DNA of 5,299 nucleotides, taken from positions 1 to 5,299 of the forward strand of contig CANJKD010000224.1 of NCBI GenBank assembly GCA_947474415.1, given 5' to 3'. Shown here in pieces: positions 1-5,299 of this stretch (positions are counted from its first letter, which is position 1; each line of letters begins with the position of its first letter). The position numbers were made by a program, and so were the translations under genes. Origin of the DNA: Burkholderiales bacterium (GTDB lineage Bacteria; Pseudomonadota; Gammaproteobacteria; Burkholderiales; Burkholderiaceae_C). The notes below the pieces were generated by a model. That model did not search any database. It saw only the letters and a list, made by a program, of their open reading frames with translations, and was not told the origin of the DNA.

Positions 1-150
1 CGCCGGAGAGGGTTTCGCAACCTTCGCACGGGCATGCGATTTCTTCTTTACGGGTGAATCTTGGGTCGCACCGGCGACAGCCGGCAAAGCGACTAACACC
101 ACCATCAGGGCCAACATCCCACTTGTCAGTCTTTTTTTGATCGATGCCAC
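1..150 (-). CDS. N-terminus of an unidentified exported protein (partial)
   Basis: The first 50 codons of a gene run off the left edge of the window. The product begins MASIKKRLTSG, followed by a hydrophobic segment (about residues 11-26) and the signal-peptidase-like site Ala24-Val25-Ala26 before Gly27, which is a typical Sec signal peptide. The mature part starts with a Lys/Ala/Pro-rich stretch (KKKSHARAKVAKPSPA), as often seen in linkers of periplasmic or cell-wall proteins. The start is GTG: the frame upstream reaches a stop (TAA at 183-181) with no ATG, and a ribosome site lies 5 nt before the GTG. The gene follows leuA in the same direction but is separated from it by a strong terminator, so it is probably a separate transcription unit. 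The visible part has no catalytic motif. A penicillin-binding or D-Ala-D-Ala peptidase-type protein is one guess from the signal-plus-basic-linker layout, but this cannot be supported here. Confidence 0.75.
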   Translation of the reverse strand, partial: MASIKKRLTSGMLALMVVLVALPAVAGATQDSPVKKKSHARAKVAKPSPA

Positions 151-155
151 AGGAA

Positions 156-161
156 TCCCTT
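156..161 (-). promoter_or_regulatory. Ribosome binding site for the exported protein
   Basis: AAGGGA on the minus strand, 5 nt before the GTG at 150. It supports the GTG as the start rather than the internal ATG at codon 12, which would lose the basic n-region of the signal peptide. Confidence 0.6.
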
Positions 162-177
162 TTCGCCCAGTGCGCAG

Positions 178-206
178 AGTTTATGTGAAACAAAAAAAGC
201 GCGCAA
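178..206 (-). promoter_or_regulatory. Weak sigma-70-like promoter candidate for the exported protein
   Basis: TTGCGC (206-201) and TAAACT (183-178) on the minus strand are separated by 17 nt. The -35 matches the consensus at 3 of 6 positions and the -10 at 4 of 6. A start near 171 would give a 5' leader of about 20 nt that includes the ribosome site. The -35 lies inside the leuA terminator hairpin, so terminator and promoter would overlap. This is an inference from weak matches. Confidence 0.22.
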
Positions 207-228
207 GATCAAAAACTTACGCGCTTTT
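192..228 (-). terminator. Rho-independent terminator after leuA
   Basis: On the minus strand the arm AAAAGCGCGTAAG (228-216) pairs with CTTGCGCGCTTTT (207-195). This gives 13 pairs including one T-G wobble, around an 8-nt loop (215-208). The 3' arm runs into seven T in a row (198-192). It lies about 40 nt after the leuA stop codon. This is a textbook intrinsic terminator and should end the transcript arriving from leuA. Confidence 0.9.
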
Positions 229-269
229 CCTCAAGTTGTGACTTGATAGTGGTCAGGCCGCTTTGAATT

Positions 270-1811
270 TCACCCTTGAGCTGCGACGCGCTCAATCTTG
301 CTGTGCAACTTGTTCAACGCGGAAAGGTAGGCCTTTGCCGACGCCACGACGATGTCCGGGTCCGCACCCACGCCATTCACAACCCGGCCGCCGTGTTGCA
401 GCCGCACCGTGACTTCGCCTTGCGATTCTGTGCTGCCGGACGTGATGGCATTGACCGAATAGAGAAGCATTTCCGCCCCGGTTTGCAAGCGCGATTCGAT
501 TGCCTTCAGACTTGCATCGACCGGCCCGTTGCCGTCGCTTTCGGCATGGTGCTCAAGCTCTCCGGCGGCAAAAACCACGGTTGCATGCGGCCGCTCACCC
601 GTTTCAGAGTGCTGCGAGAGCGCCAGAAGGCGATAGTGTTCGTGTTCGGCCGTGACCGATTCGTCCATCACCAGCGCGACGATGTCTTCGTCGAAGATAT
701 CGCTCTTGCGGTCGGCCAGTTCCTTGAACTTCGCGAAGGCGGCGTTGATTTCGGCTTCCGACGCCATCTCGATGCCGAGATCCTTGAGCCGCTGTTTGAA
801 GGCATTGCGGCCCGACAACTTGCCCAGCACGATCTTGTTGGTCGCCCAGCCCACGTCTTCGGCACGCATGATCTCGTAGGTGTCGCGCGCCTTGAGCACA
901 CCGTCTTGGTGGATACCCGAAGCATGCGCGAAGGCGTTCGCACCGACCACTGCCTTGTTCGGCTGAACCACGAACCCGGTCGTTTGTGCCACCAGGCGTG
1001 ACAGGGCCAGGATCTGCGTGGTGTCGATGGCCACGTCCAGGTTGAAGTAGTCTCGCCGCGTTTTCACCGCCATCACCACCTCTTCCAGCGAGCAGTTGCC
1101 CGCCCGCTCGCCAAGGCCGTTGATGGTGCATTCAACCTGACGCGCACCACCGATGGTGACGCCCGCCAGCGAGTTCGCCACCGCCATGCCGAGATCGTTG
1201 TGGCAGTGCACCGACCAGATCGCCTTGTCGGCGTTCGGAATACGGGTGCGCAAGTCGAGGATGAACTTGCCGTACAGCTCGGGGATTGCGTAGCCGACGG
1301 TGTCGGGAACGTTGATGGTGGTGGCGCCTTCGGCGATCACGGCTTCGAGCACGCGGCACAGGAAGTCTGGGTCGGAGCGGTAGCCGTCTTCTGGCGAAAA
1401 CTCGACGTCACCCGACAGGTTGCGTGCGAAACGCGTCGCCAGCTTCGCCTGCTCGAACACCTGCTCCGGCGTCATGCGCAGCTTCTTCTCCATGTGCAAG
1501 GCGCTGGTGGCCAGGAACAGGTGGATACGCGTGGAAGCGCCGCCATGCAAGGCCTCGGCCGCACGGGAAATGTCGCGGTCGTTGGCGCGCGCGAGCGAGC
1601 AGATCGTGCTGTCCTTGATCGCATGCGCGATGGCCTTCACGCATTCGAAGTCGCCGTTCGACGAGGCCGCGAAACCAGCCTCGATCACGTCGACCTTCAG
1701 GCGCTCGAGCTGGCGCGCGATGCGCAGCTTTTCGTCCTTGGTCATCGAGGCGCCGGGCGACTGTTCGCCGTCGCGCAGGGTGGTGTCGAAAATGATCAGC
1801 TTGTCAGCCAT
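270..1811 (-). CDS. leuA: 2-isopropylmalate synthase
   Basis: This enzyme condenses acetyl-CoA with 2-oxoisovalerate (3-methyl-2-oxobutanoate) to 2-isopropylmalate, the first committed step of leucine synthesis; it is cytoplasmic. The 513-residue product is the normal size for the bacterial short-form LeuA. The N-terminal TIM-barrel catalytic domain shows [12 protein letters not shown] (residues 9-20, metal ligand Asp14), the HCHND metal motif (202-206) and NGLGERAGN (231-239). The C-terminal LeuA dimer/regulatory domain (roughly 375-513), where leucine feedback inhibition acts in this family, includes [11 protein letters not shown] and [15 protein letters not shown]. The start was set at ATG 1811 ([17 protein letters not shown]) because family members begin there and a ribosome site (CGGAG) lies 7 nt upstream. 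The frame stays open to 1949, but that Cys-rich 46-residue extension is not LeuA-like and would start inside the loop of an upstream hairpin. Regulation is probably by a leucine leader-peptide attenuator between this gene and pssA. Confidence 0.97.
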   Translation of the reverse strand: MADKLIIFDTTLRDGEQSPGASMTKDEKLRIARQLERLKVDVIEAGFAASSNGDFECVKAIAHAIKDSTICSLARANDRDISRAAEALHGGASTRIHLFLATSALHMEKKLRMTPEQVFEQAKLATRFARNLSGDVEFSPEDGYRSDPDFLCRVLEAVIAEGATTINVPDTVGYAIPELYGKFILDLRTRIPNADKAIWSVHCHNDLGMAVANSLAGVTIGGARQVECTINGLGERAGNCSLEEVVMAVKTRRDYFNLDVAIDTTQILALSRLVAQTTGFVVQPNKAVVGANAFAHASGIHQDGVLKARDTYEIMRAEDVGWATNKIVLGKLSGRNAFKQRLKDLGIEMASEAEINAAFAKFKELADRKSDIFDEDIVALVMDESVTAEHEHYRLLALSQHSETGERPHATVVFAAGELEHHAESDGNGPVDASLKAIESRLQTGAEMLLYSVNAITSGSTESQGEVTVRLQHGGRVVNGVGADPDIVVASAKAYLSALNKLHSKIERVAAQG

Positions 1812-1818
1812 TTGATTG

Positions 1819-1823
1819 CTCCG
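1819..1823 (-). promoter_or_regulatory. Ribosome binding site of leuA
   Basis: CGGAG on the minus strand, 7 nt before ATG 1811. It fixes the start at MADKL and argues against the in-frame ATG at 1949. Confidence 0.7.
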
Positions 1824-1906
1824 AAGGTTTGGGCGGAATGTCGGGTGGGAATCTTGAATGCGTGTGAGATCAGTGCAGCGACATGGCAGGCTTTCAGTGG
1901 ATTCGC

Positions 1907-1944
1907 ACCTGCAGCACAGAAATGACAAACGGCCCGCTGCAGGT
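1907..1944 (-). repeat. Competing inverted repeat in the leuA leader
   Basis: On the minus strand ACCTGCAGC (1944-1936) is perfectly complementary to GCTGCAGGT (1915-1907), 9 bp with one possible further G-T pair. The first arm lies in the loop of the 1959-1928 hairpin and takes the first base of its 3' arm. Forming this helix would therefore either compete with that hairpin or make a pseudoknot with it. The complementarity is seen directly; a regulatory role is inferred. Confidence 0.4.
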
Positions 1945-1959
1945 TGCATACGGGCCGTT
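1919..1959 (-). terminator. Attenuator terminator candidate upstream of leuA
   Basis: On the minus strand AACGGCCCG (1959-1951) and CGGGCCGTT (1936-1928) form a perfect 9-bp stem around a 14-nt loop, followed by the interrupted T-rich tail TTTGTCATTTC. The stem is very stable but the tail is imperfect, so termination may be partial. It sits between a leucine-rich leader ORF (stop at 1987) and the leuA ATG (1811), which is the usual place for segments 3 and 4 of an amino-acid attenuator. An alternative reading is a terminator for pssA that also blocks read-through into leuA. Confidence 0.6.
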
Positions 1960-2016
1960 GAAATCAGAACGTGTGGACGTGCGTGACTAGCGAACCCGTG
2001 ATTCCCCTAGGGCTAG
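1950..2016 (-). promoter_or_regulatory. Candidate antiterminator segments of a leucine attenuator
   Basis: Segment 1 (GCTAG/CTAGC register at 2016-2012) overlaps a leader CTA codon and pairs with GCTAG at the leader stop (1991-1987). Segment 2, ACGGGTT (1999-1993), can pair with GGCCCGT (1956-1950) in the 5' arm of the terminator hairpin, giving 5 Watson-Crick and 2 G-T pairs. A ribosome stalled at the Leu codons would cover segment 1 and free segment 2 to open the terminator. A ribosome reaching the TAG would cover segment 2 and let the terminator form. The pairings are seen; the mechanism is inferred by analogy with known leu, his and trp attenuators. The 2:3 helix is short. Confidence 0.45.
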
Positions 2017-2046
2017 CAGCAGCGCGATGGCAAGCACGAAATTCAT
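1987..2046 (-). CDS. Leucine-rich leader peptide of leuA
   Basis: A 19-residue [22 protein letters not shown], from ATG 2046 to TAG 1987, in the spacer before leuA. Five of 19 residues are Leu, with one Ile and two Val. Codons 9-13 read CTG CTG CTA GCC CTA. CTA is very rare in the neighbouring genes, so its doubling here fits a codon chosen for slow decoding when Leu-tRNA is short, as in the enterobacterial leu leader. The ORF is followed by a strong hairpin (1959-1928), the layout of a transcription attenuator. No good Shine-Dalgarno sequence precedes it. Translation may start by reinitiation after pssA (stop 24 nt upstream) or on a transcript starting at or near the ATG. The peptide itself is probably not functional as a protein. 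It was recognised by position, composition and codon use, not by homology. Confidence 0.7.
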   Translation of the reverse strand: MNFVLAIALLLALGESRVR

Positions 2047-2053
2047 GGGCCGT

Positions 2054-2062
2054 AATGTAGCA
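2054..2062 (-). promoter_or_regulatory. Extended -10 promoter candidate for the leuA leader
   Basis: TGCTACATT on the minus strand matches an extended -10 (TGn followed by a hexamer with 4 of 6 consensus bases). No convincing -35 is found 16-18 nt upstream, which extended -10 promoters can tolerate. The last base of the hexamer is 7 nt before the leader ATG, so transcription could start at or next to that ATG. This would explain the missing ribosome site. It is weak sequence evidence only. Confidence 0.3.
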
Positions 2063-2069
2063 CGAGCGC

Positions 2070-2897
2070 TCAACGGTGCAGGCCTTGTTCGTCAGGGTCG
2101 TCAGTCGATATGGCAATCACGCTGACACGCTTGCCCTTCATCTTGCGCCACACATACACGCCGTAGCCCGACAGCCCGTAGACGCAAAAGATCAGGAACA
2201 GCGCCCGCGGCGGGTGCAAGGCCACCAGCGCGATCCCAAGCGCGATCGCGACAATCACCACGAAGGGCACGGTGCGCTTGCTGCCCACCACCTTGAAGCT
2301 GTAAAACGGCACGTTGGTCACCATCGTCAGCCCCGAGTACATCGTGACGACGAACGTGACGCCAACCAACCAATCGATGTGCGAGACCGCTTTGAAGCCG
2401 GCGTCATCCATCACCCAGATCAAACCCATCACCATCGCCGCCGCCGCCGGGCTCGGCAGGCCTTGAAAGAAACGCTTGTCGACGATGCCGATATTGGTGT
2501 TGAAGCGTGCCAGGCGCATGGCCGCACAGGCGATGTACACGAAGGCCGGAACCCAGCCCACCTTGCCCATGTCCTTGAAAGCCCATTCGAAGACGATCAG
2601 GGCCGGCGCAGCGCCGAAGCTGACCATGTCGCACAGGCTGTCCATCTGCTCGCCGAACGCGCTCTGCGAGTTCGTCATGCGCGCCACGCGGCCGTCCATG
2701 CTGTCGAGCACCGCAGCGCAGAAAATGCCAATGCAGGCCACGTCGAAGTGGCCGTTCATCGCCATCACGATCGAGTAGAAGCCTGCAAAGAGCGCCGCCA
2801 GCGTGATGCCGTTCGGCAGGATGTAGATGCCCTTGCGGCGTGGGCGCGGCGCAACTTCGGTCGCGTCTTCATCCTCGTCGTCGTTTAGGCGGTTCAT
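2070..2897 (-). CDS. pssA: CDP-diacylglycerol-serine O-phosphatidyltransferase
   Basis: This inner-membrane enzyme transfers a phosphatidyl group from CDP-diacylglycerol to L-serine, giving phosphatidylserine, the precursor of phosphatidylethanolamine. The product has 275 residues. The CDP-alcohol phosphotransferase signature is complete at residues 65-90: D65-x2-D68-G69-x2-A72-R73-x8-G82-x3-D86-x3-D90, the Asp residues being metal and catalytic ligands. Several hydrophobic membrane segments are visible (about 30-48, 52-65, 95-105, 150-163, 176-190, 209-228 and 231-249). The multi-membrane form is the Bacillus-type (type II) PssA, not the E. coli peripheral type. The N-terminus is unusually acidic (NDDEDED) and then basic before the first membrane segment. 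ATG 2897 was chosen. A TTG at 2918 in the same frame adds seven residues but lies at the T-run of a hairpin and has no ribosome site. The ribosome site for the ATG is also weak. The gene sits between ilvC and leuA, a known betaproteobacterial arrangement. Confidence 0.95.
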   Translation of the reverse strand: MNRLNDDEDEDATEVAPRPRRKGIYILPNGITLAALFAGFYSIVMAMNGHFDVACIGIFCAAVLDSMDGRVARMTNSQSAFGEQMDSLCDMVSFGAAPALIVFEWAFKDMGKVGWVPAFVYIACAAMRLARFNTNIGIVDKRFFQGLPSPAAAAMVMGLIWVMDDAGFKAVSHIDWLVGVTFVVTMYSGLTMVTNVPFYSFKVVGSKRTVPFVVIVAIALGIALVALHPPRALFLIFCVYGLSGYGVYVWRKMKGKRVSVIAISTDDPDEQGLHR

Positions 2898-2916
2898 GGC
2901 CGAAAGGATACCCCAC

Positions 2917-2945
2917 AAAAAACGCCGCGAGGCGAACCCTGCGGC
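2917..2945 (-). terminator. Intrinsic terminator candidate between ilvC and pssA
   Basis: On the minus strand GCCGC (2945-2941) can pair with GCGGC (2928-2924), followed by G and then six T in a row (2922-2917). An alternative small stem is CGCC/GGCG (2934-2931 with 2926-2923). The stem is short, so termination may be partial. It would end much of the ilvBHC transcript just before pssA, whose ATG is only 20 nt further on. Confidence 0.45.
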
Positions 2946-2968
2946 CTTCGGCAGTCATGAGCCGCCGT

Positions 2969-3089
2969 GTGGGGCGACCCACGAGTGGCTTCAGTCCGTC
3001 CACTTGCACAGGGGCCGCGCCAGTCGCTGGCAGACGCCAGTGCCTTCGCCAGCCACAAGACGCGTCGGCGAGCCCCTTCGCGCGGGCTC
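2969..3089 (-). repeat. Cluster of inverted repeats in the ilvC-pssA spacer
   Basis: The 218-base spacer holds no gene that I can support, but it contains several short perfect inverted repeats. These are GAGCCC/GGGCTC (3070-3075 with 3084-3089); CTGGC/GCCAG (3027-3031 with 3036-3040), which competes with GCTGGC/GCCAGC (3026-3031 with 3048-3053); AGTGG/CCACT (2984-2988 with 3000-3004); and GTGGG/CCCAC (2969-2973 with 2978-2982). None has a T-tract. They may be mRNA 3'-end or processing structures. In GC-rich DNA such short stems also arise by chance. Confidence 0.35.
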
Positions 3090-3115
3090 AACCCTTCCGG
3101 GCCTGGTGTCCGGGC

Positions 3116-4700
<1,585 letters not shown>

Positions 4701-4726
4701 GGTTGATGTGACGCGCTCTTCAGGCC

Positions 4727-4845
4727 GACGGCGGTAACCGGCGTCCCTTGGCCACGTTGTCTCGGTTGAATTGAAAGATAAGTCGAATCGGTCGAAGGTG
4801 TTCAGCGCGTCCGAAAGGCGAACGACCAAGGCGCTGTAACGCCCT
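4727..4845 (-). promoter_or_regulatory. Structured spacer upstream of ilvH, candidate cis-regulatory RNA
   Basis: The 169-nt ilvB-ilvH spacer is longer than co-translated subunit genes need and holds at least three hairpins. On the plus strand these are 4828-4845 (aaggcg/cgccct arms, 6 pairs with one wobble); 4808-4824 (cgtccg/cgaacg, 6 pairs with one wobble), only 3 nt from the first; and 4727-4745 (gacg, mismatch, cgg, 3-nt loop, symmetrical arm), ending 26 nt before the ilvH ATG. No T-tract follows any of them. I recall a betaproteobacterial RNA motif named for ilvH from comparative genomics, but I do not remember its consensus and cannot say that this is it. Confidence 0.35.
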
Positions 4846-4869
4846 GCCCTCCGCCTGCCATTTCACACT

Positions 4870-5299
4870 TCACAGATCTTCGGACCCCAGCAGCATCTCC
4901 GAGATGCCCTTGCCCGCCTGCACCATCGGCCAGACGTTCTCGGTCGGATCGGTGCGGATGTCGAGGAACACGGTGCGGTCCTTGAGGCGAATGGCCTCGC
5001 GCAGCGCACCTTCCACATCCGACGGCTTCTCGACCTTCAGCCCAACATGGCCGTAAGCCTCGGCGAGTTTCACGAAGTCGGGCAGGGCATCCATGTAGCT
5101 GTGCGAATAGCGGCCGCCGTAGTCGATCTGCTGCCACTGCCGCACCATGCCGAGGTAGCGGTTGTTCAACGACACGATCTTGACCGGGGTCTTGTACTGC
5201 AGGCAGGTGGAGAGTTCCTGGATGCACATCTGGATCGAGCCCTCGCCGGTGATGCAGAACACGTCCGCATCCGGCTTGGCCATCTTGATGCCCATCGCG
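4870..5299 (-). CDS. ilvB: Acetolactate synthase large (catalytic) subunit, C-terminal part (partial)
   Basis: About 143 C-terminal codons are present; the 5' part lies beyond the right edge. The enzyme joins two pyruvates to 2-acetolactate, or pyruvate and 2-oxobutanoate to acetohydroxybutyrate, using thiamine diphosphate, Mg2+ and FAD. The visible part is the C-terminal ThDP-binding domain. ITGEGSIQM occupies the GDG...NN cofactor motif with Glu in place of the usual Asp, and the motif closes at SLNNRYLGMVRQWQ. After it come RYSHSYMDALPDFVKLAEAYGHVGL and the C-terminal tail TENVWPMVQAGKGISEMLLGSEDL. The sequence resembles E. coli IlvI more than IlvB, so ilvI would be an equally good symbol. 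The ATG at 5295 is internal: the reading frame is open to the window edge and the protein should be about 570-600 residues. It is followed by ilvH, its usual partner. Confidence 0.95.
   Translation of the reverse strand, partial: AMGIKMAKPDADVFCITGEGSIQMCIQELSTCLQYKTPVKIVSLNNRYLGMVRQWQQIDYGGRYSHSYMDALPDFVKLAEAYGHVGLKVEKPSDVEGALREAIRLKDRTVFLDIRTDPTENVWPMVQAGKGISEMLLGSEDL

Noticed and set aside
276..1925. Plus-strand ORFs opposite leuA (276-1001, 1200-1925, 1420-1815)
   Set aside because: They are antisense shadows of leuA with no family resemblance and low-complexity composition.
1812..1949. 46-residue N-terminal extension of LeuA
   Set aside because: It is Cys-rich and not LeuA-like, would start in the loop of the attenuator hairpin, and ATG 1811 has a ribosome site and the family start.
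2076..2888. Plus-strand ORF of 270 codons opposite pssA
   Set aside because: It is a shadow frame, extremely His/Arg/Ala-rich, while the minus frame holds the complete phosphotransferase signature.
2894..3091. 65-codon minus-strand ORF in the ilvC-pssA spacer
   Set aside because: It has a TTG start, no ribosome site and an Arg-rich composition, and it shows no Psd-like sequence.
4701..4829. 43-residue N-terminal extension of IlvH from a TTG
   Set aside because: It does not resemble the family, and the IlvH length from ATG 4700 is exactly normal.
4802..4861. 19-residue ORF just after ilvB (MAGGGQGVTAPWSFAFRTR) as a leader peptide for ilvH
   Set aside because: It has only one Val and no Leu or Ile, so it has no branched-chain control codons. 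No terminator hairpin with a T-tract follows.

Overview
The window is a stretch of branched-chain amino acid and phospholipid biosynthesis genes from a GC-rich bacterium. It is most likely a betaproteobacterium of the order Burkholderiales (Comamonadaceae or a Leptothrix/Rubrivivax-like relative). That placement rests on the protein sequences and on the gene order ilvB-ilvH-ilvC-pssA-leuA; it was judged from memory and not from a database search. All genes lie on the minus strand, so transcription runs from high to low coordinates.

Layout in transcription order: the 3' end of ilvB (acetolactate synthase large subunit, 5299-4870, cut by the window edge); a 169-base spacer with several short hairpins; ilvH (small regulatory subunit, 4700-4209); a 76-base spacer with two GC-rich inverted repeats; ilvC (ketol-acid reductoisomerase, 4132-3116); a 218-base spacer ending in a terminator-like hairpin; pssA (CDP-diacylglycerol-serine O-phosphatidyltransferase, 2897-2070); a 258-base regulatory region; leuA (2-isopropylmalate synthase, 1811-270); a strong intrinsic terminator (228-192); and the first 50 codons of an unidentified exported protein (150-1, cut by the window edge).

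IlvB and IlvH form acetohydroxyacid synthase and IlvC performs the next step, giving the common precursors of valine, leucine and isoleucine. LeuA takes 2-oxoisovalerate from this pathway into the leucine branch. PssA makes phosphatidylserine, the precursor of phosphatidylethanolamine, and has no direct metabolic link to the others.

The most interesting element is in the pssA-leuA spacer, which looks like a classical leucine attenuator. A 19-residue ORF (2046-1987, [19 protein letters not shown]) carries five leucines, two of them in the codon CTA. By hand reading, CTA occurs only once elsewhere in about 1,430 codons of the five main genes. The ORF is followed by a terminator-like hairpin with 9-bp perfect arms (1959-1928) and by alternative pairings that could act as an antiterminator. 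No mobile element, CRISPR array, tRNA or rRNA was seen.
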